From Deltaproteobacteria bacterium (lineage in GTDB: Bacteria > Desulfobacterota > Binatia > UBA9968), in assembly GCA_005879605.1 (NCBI GenBank), contig VBKE01000036.1, positions 1 to 52,903 of the forward strand: a DNA stretch of 52,903 nt, written 5' to 3'. Of this stretch, positions 29,111 through 37,503 are shown one piece after another; position 1 is the stretch's first letter; every line of letters begins with the position of its first letter. The notes under the pieces were generated by a model, which saw only the letters and a program-made list of their open reading frames with translations, was not told the DNA's origin and did not search any database. The position numbers and the translations under genes are program-made.

Positions 29111-29767
29111 CTACGCCAGCAAGCTCCGATTAAAACTCTCGATCGCCCGCCCAAAAAGCTCACAGCCTTTTTTTAAAGCTTCCAGGCAGCGCTGTTGCGT
29201 GACCGAATCCGTCGCATAGCACCGCAGGATTTCCGGCGCAAGCCACTCGTGACCCTCTTCATCGGCTAGCAGCGTATCCCGATAGATCGCTGCCGTCTGC
29301 GGATCGATCGACTCGACCCGTTCGATAAATGACTTCGAAGTGCGGGGAAAGAACTCTTCATGGCCGTATTGCACGCTCGCGAATAACTCACAGAAAGAGC
29401 CCAGGGAGTCATGAAAATTCCAAAGCTCCTTGAGTTCCTCGAGCGGATTTTTCCACAACGCATCGGGATCAGCATGCAGTTCTGAAATTCTTTTTCGTAA
29501 AATAGAGGCGTGCTTCAATTCATTGGCCACGTATTCCGATAGCGACTGTTGCAGTTCCAACTCAGGTAGACGGGACACCCAGGGCGCGCTGACTTCGGCG
29601 GCCTTTCTTTCCATCACAACTCCAAACTGCAGCCGTCGGACGACGATTTGCGGAGTGAGAGGCTTTTCGGCGCCATAGCTCTTGCGCTCCGCGGTCATCT
29701 TTTCCCAAAAGGCCTCACGATGATCGGACAATTGCTTGAGAAACTTATCAGGGCTCAGCGCTTCCAT
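29111..29767 (-). CDS. Ferritin-like helical protein, probable diiron site
   Basis: A 218-residue all-helical protein. It has the pattern of a ferritin-like diiron centre: a Glu in the first helix (Glu53 or Glu58), ExxH at Glu83/His86, Glu127, and a second ExxH at Glu170/His173. No signal peptide. GGAGGCAAAAGAG precedes ATG 29767. It is divergent from a TenA/PqqC-like gene, another helical diiron-fold candidate, which suggests a shared oxidative or cofactor pathway. Specific reaction unknown. Confidence 0.72.
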   Translation of the reverse strand: MEALSPDKFLKQLSDHREAFWEKMTAERKSYGAEKPLTPQIVVRRLQFGVVMERKAAEVSAPWVSRLPELELQQSLSEYVANELKHASILRKRISELHADPDALWKNPLEELKELWNFHDSLGSFCELFASVQYGHEEFFPRTSKSFIERVESIDPQTAAIYRDTLLADEEGHEWLAPEILRCYATDSVTQQRCLEALKKGCELFGRAIESFNRSLLA

Positions 29768-29833
29768 CTCTTTTGCCTCCGTGAACGATTGACATCAAGA
29801 ACCTTTTAGGTTTTAACAATACAGAAAATTACC

Positions 29834-29847
29834 CCTTTATGTAAAGG
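29834..29847. promoter_or_regulatory. Perfect palindrome in divergent intergenic region
   Basis: CCTTTATGTAAAGG has 6-base perfect arms around TG, within the 127-base gap between the divergent ferritin-like and TenA-like genes. A second short palindrome (AACCTTTTAGGTT) lies about 20 bases to the left. It could be an operator controlling both genes. No regulator is encoded nearby. Confidence 0.4.
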
Positions 29848-29894
29848 CTCCTTAACATCATCCCAAAGCCTGATTTCCGCCAAAATTCAGTTTC

Positions 29895-30638
29895 ATGAAT
29901 TCAACTGAAGCCAAAGCGTACGTTGATCAGCTGTATCATGATCTTTTCCTTCATTGGGAACAAAAGATTCATCACGGTTCCTTTATGACCCAGCTTAGAG
30001 AAGGCCGCCTCCCGCTTGGCTGCATGCGCCGCTTCTTCAAAGATTGGGGGCTCTTCTCCGTGGAGGTTGTCGCTCTCAACGCGGTTTCGTATTACGTCCA
30101 CCTGCCCTTTTTTGTCCGCAATTACGATCTCCTGCCGGCCTTCACGGAAAAAATCGCCGAAGAGTTGATCTCGCCCAAGCCCCCGGGACATACGTTGATC
30201 TTACTCGAAACCGCGAAAGCGTTAGGGCTTTCCCGGGCGCAGGTGCTGGAACAACCTGCCTCCGCCGCCGGGCGAGCTATCAGCGATTACTGCCGCCGCA
30301 TGTTCCAGGACGGATCGATTATCGAACTCTGGGGGATGCACGTGTACGAGGAGACTCTCGGTCACTGGTCTAAGCAATGGGCGAATGCTCTCGTCTCCCA
30401 CTATGGGATGACAACGCAGCAAGCCGTATATTTTACTGCCCATGCCGAGGCGGATTTGCTTCAGCACGACGGCCGAATGGGGCACGGCCCCCTGAACCGC
30501 ATGATCCTGCAGCGTATCTTGGAGCAGGGAATGACGACCACAAAGCTCGGATACGAGCCCAAATACTGCGCCTTCACCATGGTCGATTTGCACTCCCTGA
30601 TGGAAAACAATGCTCTCGAGAATCCCTATCCATCGTAG
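29895..30638 (+). CDS. TenA/PqqC/CADD-like haem-oxygenase-fold protein
   Basis: A 247-residue helical protein of the haem-oxygenase-like superfamily. Putative metal ligands fit the diiron (HDO) pattern: Glu89/Glu90 in IAEELISP, His99, Glu152/153 in HVYEETLGHW, and His183, Asp187 and His191 in HAEADLLQH. Relatives include PqqC, thiaminase TenA and the CADD self-sacrificing para-aminobenzoate synthase. It is divergent from a ferritin-like gene. No pqq or thi genes are present, so an HDO-type oxidase or folate-precursor role is more likely. Confidence 0.8.
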   Translation: MNSTEAKAYVDQLYHDLFLHWEQKIHHGSFMTQLREGRLPLGCMRRFFKDWGLFSVEVVALNAVSYYVHLPFFVRNYDLLPAFTEKIAEELISPKPPGHTLILLETAKALGLSRAQVLEQPASAAGRAISDYCRRMFQDGSIIELWGMHVYEETLGHWSKQWANALVSHYGMTTQQAVYFTAHAEADLLQHDGRMGHGPLNRMILQRILEQGMTTTKLGYEPKYCAFTMVDLHSLMENNALENPYPS

Positions 30639-30733
30639 ACTCGGCCATTCGGTCTCATGAGTCGGCAATCTGGGCGCCATGCACGTCAGGTTTCCGCTTA
30701 AGACATTGAATCGAAGTTGAAATTTATTGAGAC

Positions 30734-31681
30734 ATGACCGCAGTCGGTATTCGCTTGCTTGAGTTAAGCCTCGTATTCGTGTTTTTCTTGAGGTCGCTAA
30801 CCGGTGCGAGTGAAGCGTTGCCCGGCAAATGGGAACTTCGTGCTCCCATGCCTTCAGCGCGAACCGAAGTAGCGGCGGCGGAACTCGGCGGCAAGATCTA
30901 CGTCATGGGAGGCTATGAAAAAAACGGCGACCTCGTCGAAGAGTATGATCCTGCTAAGAATATTTGGCGCCGCCGCGCATCGCTGCCGCGTCCGTTACAC
31001 CACATCGGCGCCGCCGCGGTCGATGGAAAGATCTATGTGATCGGCGGATACATGTCCGGCCAAGGCTCGACGGACAGCGTTTATGAATATGATCCTTCGA
31101 CCGATCGCTGGCGCGCCCGGTCGCCGCTGCCCACGGCGAGGGGCGCGCTAGCCGTCGGCGTGATTGCCGGAAAGATCTACGCCGTCGGCGGCGTTGGCGC
31201 CAACGGCAAAAATACCACTGCTAACGAAGAGTACGATCCCGCCCAAGACCGTTGGGTAAGACGAGCCCCGATCCCGACACCCAGGGACCACCACGCGATC
31301 GGCGTCGTGAACGGAAAACTCTATGCTATTGGGGGACGCATCAACGGCAGACACGACAGAAGTATTACGGAAAACGAAGAGTACGACCCCGCCACGGATC
31401 GTTGGCGGCCGCGTACGGCGATGCCGACGGTAAGAAGCGGGATTGTGGCGGCTTCACTTAACGGACAGATATTTGTCTTTGGAGGAGAATCCGGCTCTGG
31501 AACCCATAATGAAACCGAGTCTTACGATCCCGTGAAGAACAACTGGCGCCGCTGGGCGCCCATGCCAACGGCGCGCCACGGATTGGGGGCGGCCATCATC
31601 GGACAATCAATTTATGTGATCTCCGGAGGACCGAAACCGGGAGCGACATTCTCTTCTGTGAATGAAGTCTTCACGCCTTGA
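30734..31681 (+). CDS. Exported Kelch-repeat protein
   Basis: 315 residues: a signal peptide (about 1-28), then six Kelch units of the form MPSARTEVAAAELGGKIYVM / GGY / EYDPAKNIWR spaced every 45-50 residues, predicting a six-bladed propeller. Bacterial Kelch proteins bind sugars or proteins or, as in NanM, act on sialic acid. Substrate unknown. It is followed by a 154-base gap holding only a 7-bp inverted repeat (31735-31773). Confidence 0.88.
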   Translation: MTAVGIRLLELSLVFVFFLRSLTGASEALPGKWELRAPMPSARTEVAAAELGGKIYVMGGYEKNGDLVEEYDPAKNIWRRRASLPRPLHHIGAAAVDGKIYVIGGYMSGQGSTDSVYEYDPSTDRWRARSPLPTARGALAVGVIAGKIYAVGGVGANGKNTTANEEYDPAQDRWVRRAPIPTPRDHHAIGVVNGKLYAIGGRINGRHDRSITENEEYDPATDRWRPRTAMPTVRSGIVAASLNGQIFVFGGESGSGTHNETESYDPVKNNWRRWAPMPTARHGLGAAIIGQSIYVISGGPKPGATFSSVNEVFTP

Positions 31682-31835
31682 GGCCGGATCATAGTACCGC
31701 ACGGAAAATTATGATCGACCAGCATCCTTGTTCTGCCGATGGGAGAGAATTGCAAGCCCTCGTGCGCATCGGCAAAGGAAAAAAATGAATCAAGTGATTT
31801 GAAATCCAGACTGCGGTCCCAGGAACGGCGCGGAT

Positions 31836-33236
31836 TTAGGATTGGGGCGCTGACGAGAGTTCGACCAGCAAAAGCTGCTTTTGATTATCGAATATTTTTT
31901 GCAAGGCAGGCTCGATCGTTTCTTCTGCGGGAAAATCGACGCTTAGGGGATCGACGTACTGGTGATCCTTATAGAGTTCGAAATGAAGATGCGGGCCGGT
32001 GCTTCGGCCTGTCGAGCCCACATAGCCGATGACTTGACCTTTCTGAACCGATACGCCGTCACGAATCCCCTCGGCGAACTTGTCGAGATGCGCATAACGG
32101 GTCAAATACGTGGCGTCATGCTGTATGTCGATCGCCTTACCATAGCCGCCGTTCCAGCCCGCTTGGGAAATCACCCCGTCACCTACGGCACGAACCGGAG
32201 TTCCCCTCTGCGCGGCAAAATCCACGCCGGTGTGGGGTAAATTGGCTTTCAGCAAGGGATGAAGGCGGGAGTGGGTAAAATAAGATGTGATGTTGGTAAA
32301 CTCCAATGGAAAGCGCAAAAATGAGCGAGCTAAACTTTTTCCCTCTAAGTTGTAGTAGTTGCCTTGTCCTTTCTGTTTCTCAAAGTAAATCGCGGTCAGT
32401 TTCTGGCTGGCGTTGATCAATTCAGCGGCGACGATGCGCAGCGAAGCTTTGGCTTCCTGACCTTTACGACTTCTCTTCTCGTAGACTATTTTGAAGCTGT
32501 CGCCTTTGTGGATGTCCTTTTCGAGGTCAACGTCCCAGTTAAAAATATCCGCAAGCTGAGAGAGTAACGTCGGCTGGATACCGGCTCTTTGCCCATCGTC
32601 GAAAAGTGAGTTTTCCACCGTTGCGCTGACCGTCTTTAGCTCGACGTCATAAGGCTTTTCACGCTTCTGGAAGAGGATTCCTTTGATGCCCTTTTCCCAG
32701 GTGAGGGTCGAGACATCATTATAGTCAACTTCCAACGCTTTAAGTTGGCCTGGCGCCCTCTGGCTCCGACCGTGTAGAGCCGGCTTAGAAAAGTAAAAGT
32801 GAATCTCTTTGCCAGGTGGTAAGGCCTGTGCTCCAAAGCTTCGTCGAACGGATCGAGTCCAGAGCTGTTTCTCGGTTTGAGGCAAGCGGAAGCGGCTTAA
32901 TAGCTCCGGTAACGTATCACCGAGTTTTGTTTGTTGAACCACATGCTCGCGTTTTTCCAGAGGGTCGACGGGTGCAGGTTCCTGCCGGAAGAGCGCGTTG
33001 TGTGCTGGAGAATTGCTTATTTTTCGGGTCGAATCAGTCTTAGGTGTTGGTTTGCTCTTCGGGGTTTCTTTCCGGACGGTTTTCTGGGGGGAGCCCTCGG
33101 CGGCGGAGGGTTTCATTGCGACCACGGCGCTGAAAACCCATAGCCAAACCAATGTCTTGAAAACATTCAGAAAGACAGGGAATCGGTCTGCAGGCAATAA
33201 GTCACCGGTGCTTATATCTCGGTTGCCCAGGCGCAT
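31836..33236 (-). CDS. M23 peptidoglycan endopeptidase, MepM-like
   Basis: A 466-residue cell-wall hydrolase. A transmembrane/signal segment (about 24-42) and a Pro/Lys-rich linker precede an OapA/LysM-like region (GDTLPELLSRF near 106-116). The catalytic M23 domain has Zn ligands His335 and Asp339 (HTGVDFA) and HLHF (His416/His418). It cuts peptide crosslinks to allow wall growth. ATG 33236 is preferred over in-frame upstream starts because it gives a normal membrane anchor. Immediately upstream lies the decayed VWA fragment. Confidence 0.92.
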   Translation of the reverse strand: MRLGNRDISTGDLLPADRFPVFLNVFKTLVWLWVFSAVVAMKPSAAEGSPQKTVRKETPKSKPTPKTDSTRKISNSPAHNALFRQEPAPVDPLEKREHVVQQTKLGDTLPELLSRFRLPQTEKQLWTRSVRRSFGAQALPPGKEIHFYFSKPALHGRSQRAPGQLKALEVDYNDVSTLTWEKGIKGILFQKREKPYDVELKTVSATVENSLFDDGQRAGIQPTLLSQLADIFNWDVDLEKDIHKGDSFKIVYEKRSRKGQEAKASLRIVAAELINASQKLTAIYFEKQKGQGNYYNLEGKSLARSFLRFPLEFTNITSYFTHSRLHPLLKANLPHTGVDFAAQRGTPVRAVGDGVISQAGWNGGYGKAIDIQHDATYLTRYAHLDKFAEGIRDGVSVQKGQVIGYVGSTGRSTGPHLHFELYKDHQYVDPLSVDFPAEETIEPALQKIFDNQKQLLLVELSSAPQS

Positions 33237-33326
33237 AATAAAAAAATCTTCTACTGAATAAACCGTTTTGTTCCGTGTGTCAACCGAAAAGTCTGAAATT
33301 CCGGGAGGAAAGCCTGGTCCCAACTT

Positions 33327-33591
33327 TCAAGCATCGCTAGTCAGGTCGGCGAAGAGCATGATTCTGGCGATAGTTTCAAGAATTAAGAACAGAAATGCCA
33401 CTAATATCACGCGCTGTCTCATTGGCTGATTCCTCGTAAACGTTGTCTGGTGATTCTGAGTTAATCTCGCCGCCGGTTCTTGGGCCAATTGAACCAACAA
33501 ATTGGTATTGAAATCAGATCGCGCGATTTAGCCAACCGGTGGATATGGTAGTTTTCGGCCGCGCCGTTCCTCTGTAAGCTCTATCCGATAG
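33327..33591 (-). pseudogene. Decayed 3' fragment of a VWA/BatA-type gene
   Basis: This otherwise empty stretch translates in pieces as SYRIELTEERRGRKLPYPP, then a stop, FNTNLLVQLAQ, a one-base frameshift, and RNQPMRQRVILVAFLFLILE. That closely matches the last roughly 100 codons of the intact VWA gene at 37504-40056 (IELTEERRGRRIPYPPIGY ... FNTNLLIQLAQ ... RNYQPMRQPLIVLAFVLFLL). It has an in-frame TAA, a deletion after PPVG and a frameshift, and no start. The strand is the same as the intact copy. The rest of 33237-33768 holds only a promoter candidate. Confidence 0.88.
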
Positions 33592-33603
33592 GAGTCTTCT
33601 TGC

Positions 33604-33631
33604 TTGACTCACTTGATTGATCGGCTATTAT
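33604..33631 (+). promoter_or_regulatory. Candidate promoter of the duplicated-permease ABC operon
   Basis: TTGACT (33604-33609) and TATTAT (33626-33631) with a 16-base spacer, 137 bases before ATG 33769. It would drive the permease-ATPase pair. Confidence 0.5.
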
Positions 33632-33768
33632 CGAAAACAAATATGGATTGTTCAGATAATCCAGGTTTGCTCATACACTGCCGTCCCGCTTAAGTCTCGG
33701 CGCCGCATTCCTACCGGGCCCCGTCGTCAGTAGCAAGTAGGACGGTTATTAGCCCTAGTAGGGGAATC

Positions 33769-35493
33769 ATGCGGCAATTTCGCTTCAGTCCCGCCCTGCC
33801 CGAAAACCCAACTTTCACAGTTGGTGATGCCGTTATTTTGCTGGCCGTCACCACCATACTGTACGCCGGCGCACGCCTAGCCTTTCGCGCCCCTGCAATT
33901 ATTGCCGGTCCCGATATTTCTCTCTCCCCCTTGGCTTTGCCGTGGTACGCTTTGCTTTCCGTCGGGCGCATGGCTGCTGCGTATTTTTTGTCGTTGCTGT
34001 TCAGCTTGTTCTACGGTTACGCTGCGGCGCGCAATCGCACCGCGCGAACCGTGCTCATGCCTTTGCTGGACGTGCTGCAGAGTGTGCCTATCCTTTCATT
34101 CCTTCCGGTAGTTTTGCTTAGTCTCAGCGCTGTTCTGCCTCAGGCATTCGCCGCCGAGGTTGCGGCTATCGTGCTTATCTTCACCTCGCAAGCGTGGAAT
34201 ATGACATTCAGTTTTTACCAATCGCTGACCACCATTCCAAGTGAATTGCGTGAGGCCGCCGCCGTGTTTCGCTTTGACCCATGGCTTCGCTTCAAGACCG
34301 TTGAACTTCCTTTTGCCGCGATTGGGTTGCTCTGGAACAGTATGATGAGCTGGTCGGGTGGATGGTTTTTCCTGATGGCCGCGGAAATTTTCAACGTCGG
34401 AAGCCGTGATTTTCGCTTGCCCGGTCTCGGTTCCTATTTACAGACCGCGGCGAACCAAGGAGATTCACACGCTGTTGTTTTGGGCGTCATCACATTGGTG
34501 GGGATTATCGTCTTACTCGACCAGCTGGTTTGGCGCCCCCTCATCGCGTGGACCGACAGATTCAAAATGGACATGGTAGAAGGGGATGAGCCGCCGAGCT
34601 CATGGTTTCTCGATCTGCTTTCACGTGCTTGGCTTGCAGAGCAATTCGGTACGCGCATATGGCGACCCTTCAGTGAGTGGATAGACGGAGAGTTTCAACG
34701 CCGTATGAGTGGGAGCATCGCTTTAGCGGAACCGTCCGCCGAGGCGGGAGCTTCGCGTTTGGCTATAGGAATCTTAGCTGTTTTCTTACTTGTGGCTTTG
34801 TACGGGAGTTATCGGGCGGCAGCCCTGTTGGTTGCGCTTCCCACTTCGACATGGGCCGAACTCGGGAAGGGGATCGTCGCCACTTTCGTCCGCGTGAGCG
34901 TTGCACTGGCGATTACCTTGATTTGGACCATTCCGGTCGGCGTGTTTATTGGAACGAACCGCCGCCTTGCGACCGTTCTCCAACCGATCGTGCAAGTCGT
35001 TGCATCCATTCCGGCTACAGCGCTTTTTCCCATCGTGCTGCTGGCGCTATTGCAAATACCAGACGGTTTGAACATCGCGGCTGTGCTTCTAATGCTGATG
35101 GGAACGCAGTGGTATCTTCTGTTTAACGTGATCGCGGGCGCGGCGGCTATCCCGCAAGATTTGCGCTACACCACTGACTTGCTTCGCCTCTCCTCCCTAG
35201 ACCGCTGGCGGACTCTGATCCTGCCCGCGTTGTTCCCATACATCATCACCGGAGCCATCACGGCAAGCGGCGGCGCTTGGAACGCAAGTATTGTGGCTGA
35301 ATACGTGGAATTCGGCGGCCAAACCCATGCTACCATAGGAGCGGGCGCGCTCATCGCAAGCGCAACCAGCACAGGCGACTATGGACTGCTTCTGGCGGCC
35401 ACGTTGACGCTCGTTCTCACTGTTGTTCTGATTAACCGGACTTTCTGGCGCCGTCTCTATAAACTGGCCGAAGAGCGATATCGCATGGAATAA
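33769..35493 (+). CDS. ABC transporter duplicated permease, NitT/TauT class
   Basis: 574 residues with two tandem permease domains. The first (about 70-265) has the EAA-type cytoplasmic loop ELREAAAVFRFDPWLRF; the second (about 330-565) has the loop DLRYTTDLLRLSSLDRWR. Roughly ten to twelve membrane helices are expected. It matches the COG4986-type anion transporter in which both permease halves are one polypeptide. It is 20 bases before its ATPase. No binding protein is adjacent. The substrate is unknown, possibly an oxyanion, sulfonate or divalent-metal-linked anion. Confidence 0.9.
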   Translation: MRQFRFSPALPENPTFTVGDAVILLAVTTILYAGARLAFRAPAIIAGPDISLSPLALPWYALLSVGRMAAAYFLSLLFSLFYGYAAARNRTARTVLMPLLDVLQSVPILSFLPVVLLSLSAVLPQAFAAEVAAIVLIFTSQAWNMTFSFYQSLTTIPSELREAAAVFRFDPWLRFKTVELPFAAIGLLWNSMMSWSGGWFFLMAAEIFNVGSRDFRLPGLGSYLQTAANQGDSHAVVLGVITLVGIIVLLDQLVWRPLIAWTDRFKMDMVEGDEPPSSWFLDLLSRAWLAEQFGTRIWRPFSEWIDGEFQRRMSGSIALAEPSAEAGASRLAIGILAVFLLVALYGSYRAAALLVALPTSTWAELGKGIVATFVRVSVALAITLIWTIPVGVFIGTNRRLATVLQPIVQVVASIPATALFPIVLLALLQIPDGLNIAAVLLMLMGTQWYLLFNVIAGAAAIPQDLRYTTDLLRLSSLDRWRTLILPALFPYIITGAITASGGAWNASIVAEYVEFGGQTHATIGAGALIASATSTGDYGLLLAATLTLVLTVVLINRTFWRRLYKLAEERYRME

Positions 35494-35512
35494 ATCTGCA
35501 CCGGAGGCACCC

Positions 35513-37492
35513 ATGATTGACGCAACAGCAGTCAATGACGCCGACAGTTTGTTGGACCTTCAAAGCGTCACCAAAGCTTACCGGTTGGAAACCAGACAAT
35601 TTCTCGCCGTCAAAGAAATAAGTCTCCAGATCAAGGCGGGTGAATTTGTCTGCTTGCTGGGCCCATCCGGATGTGGAAAATCGACCTTGCTGCGGATCAT
35701 TGCAGGATTGAACGCTGTTACTTCCGGCGTGGTCTCATATCACGGGCAGCCGTTGAAAGGCGTCAATCCATACACGACGATTGTTTTTCAAACATTTGCG
35801 CTTTATCCGTGGCTAACGGTGCAGGAGAACGTGGAAATTGCATTGAAGGCGCGCGGCGTGGCGCCCGCTGAACGCGTAGAACGCGCCTTGAAGCTCATCG
35901 ACATTGTCGGTTTGGATGGCTTCGAATCAGCTTATCCGCGCGAACTTTCCGGCGGCATGCGGCAGAAAGTAGGGTTTGCCCGCGCAATGGCGGTCGAGCC
36001 GGAATTGTTATGTTTGGACGAACCTTTTTCCGCGCTCGACGTGCTTTCCGCCGAGGCTTTGCGTGGCGAGTTGATGGAACTGTGGCTGAACAAGAAAATC
36101 CCCACAAAGGCTATTTTGATGGTTACCCATAATATTGAGGAAGCGGTGTTCATGGCTGACCGCATCGTGATCATGGGAAAGGACCCTGGTCACATCGTTA
36201 CCGAGATTGCGGTAACATTGCGCCACCCGCGCCAACGCAAAGATACCGCCTTTCAGAGTCTTGTAGATAAAGTCTATGCGGCCGTTGCCGGTCAATCCAA
36301 GCCAAAAGAAGAGGCGCTTGGCACTCAGCCCGGACAGCCGGGGGTGACCCGGCCGTTACCGAATTCGCAGCTCAATGCGGTAGCTGGCCTGCTGGAGAAA
36401 CTTGTGGATGAGGGAGGTCGAGTCGATCTCTACCGGATGGGTGGCGATCTGGTCCTCGAACTCGACGACCTCTTGCCCATAGTTGAGGCGGGAGATCTAC
36501 TGGGTTTCATCAGAGTGCATGAAGGCGATCTGTTACTCACCCCGCTTGGGCGGGCATACGCTGATGCTACCATTCTGGCTCGTAAAGCAATAATTGCGGG
36601 GCGGGTCCTGCGCTTGCCGGTTATCGGCTGGATCTACGAAATGCTCCAGCGCGACGACAATGGGCGGGTGGCTCGGGATTATTTCCACGACAAGCTGCAA
36701 GCCGATTTCGGCGACGAGGCCGAAGAACAGCTGGACATCGCCATTAGTTGGGGACGGCAAGCTGAACTGTTCGCCTACGACGCCGACACCAGGGAATTAT
36801 ATTTAGAGAGTTATGAAGGAAACATTGCTGAGAAGAGCCTTGCTCTGGCCGAACTGTATGAGGCTTGGCCTGTCCTTTCCAGACGGGACCGAGTTGAGGG
36901 CTTTAAGCTGCTCCAGCGGGATGACGCGGAGGATTTCTTTCTGCACCTGAGTGCCCAGGATAAGTCCCAACTGACTTTAGCCCTGGCACCCGGAGAACGG
37001 AAAGTGTGGATGAGGCTGCTTGCGCCTGAGGAAGCAGTGGACGTGATCCAGCAAGCCCCTGGAGAAGAACGCGAGGGGCTCTTATCGCTACTCGATGACA
37101 AGACCCGCCGGGAAGTCAAAGGGCTTCTGGATTACGCCGAGGAACACGCTAGAGACTTGATAAACCCGCGGTACGCCCGTTTGCGTCCTTATATGACGGT
37201 CGACGAGGCTGTTAGCTTTCTTCGCAGAGATGCGCGGGATCGCGCGCAAACCATCTACTACGCCTACGTGACCGACGCTGAAGAACGCCTGTTGGGGACA
37301 GTTACTTTCAGGGACTTGCTGATAACACCCGGCGACAAAACCGTCCAGGAGGTTATGCGCACCGACGTGATCACAGCCCCGGAGCACCTGAATCAAGAAG
37401 CATTAAGCGAACTTTTTGCGCGCTACAATTTGCAGATGATTCCCGTCGTAGACTCGGAAAAGCGCATCAAGGGAGTGGTAAGTAAAGAATAG
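35513..37492 (+). CDS. ABC ATPase fused to AAA-associated and MgtE sensor domains
   Basis: 659 residues. Residues 15-260 are a NitT/TauT-type ATPase: Walker A GPSGCGKS (50-57), LSGGM (145-149), Walker B LLCLDE (165-170). Residues about 284-432 match the AAA-associated C-terminal domain of COG4754-like ATPases. Residues about 452-550 repeat the helical MgtE_N pattern (LLQRDDAEDFFLHLSAQDK, LLDDKTRREVKGLLDYAEE), and 552-659 a CBS pair (TVDEAVSFLRR; MIPVVDSEKRIKGVV). It ends at VVSKE, before the last CBS helix. In MgtE this module senses Mg2+. It is probably cytoplasmic on the permease and regulatory. Confidence 0.87.
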   Translation: MIDATAVNDADSLLDLQSVTKAYRLETRQFLAVKEISLQIKAGEFVCLLGPSGCGKSTLLRIIAGLNAVTSGVVSYHGQPLKGVNPYTTIVFQTFALYPWLTVQENVEIALKARGVAPAERVERALKLIDIVGLDGFESAYPRELSGGMRQKVGFARAMAVEPELLCLDEPFSALDVLSAEALRGELMELWLNKKIPTKAILMVTHNIEEAVFMADRIVIMGKDPGHIVTEIAVTLRHPRQRKDTAFQSLVDKVYAAVAGQSKPKEEALGTQPGQPGVTRPLPNSQLNAVAGLLEKLVDEGGRVDLYRMGGDLVLELDDLLPIVEAGDLLGFIRVHEGDLLLTPLGRAYADATILARKAIIAGRVLRLPVIGWIYEMLQRDDNGRVARDYFHDKLQADFGDEAEEQLDIAISWGRQAELFAYDADTRELYLESYEGNIAEKSLALAELYEAWPVLSRRDRVEGFKLLQRDDAEDFFLHLSAQDKSQLTLALAPGERKVWMRLLAPEEAVDVIQQAPGEEREGLLSLLDDKTRREVKGLLDYAEEHARDLINPRYARLRPYMTVDEAVSFLRRDARDRAQTIYYAYVTDAEERLLGTVTFRDLLITPGDKTVQEVMRTDVITAPEHLNQEALSELFARYNLQMIPVVDSEKRIKGVVSKE

Positions 37493-37503
37493 TGGTGCAA
37501 AAG

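Noticed and set aside
31735..31773. Inverted repeat GCCGATG/CATCGGC after the Kelch gene as a terminator
   Set aside because: The 25-base loop is long and no T-tract follows on the Kelch strand; kept only as a weak structure.
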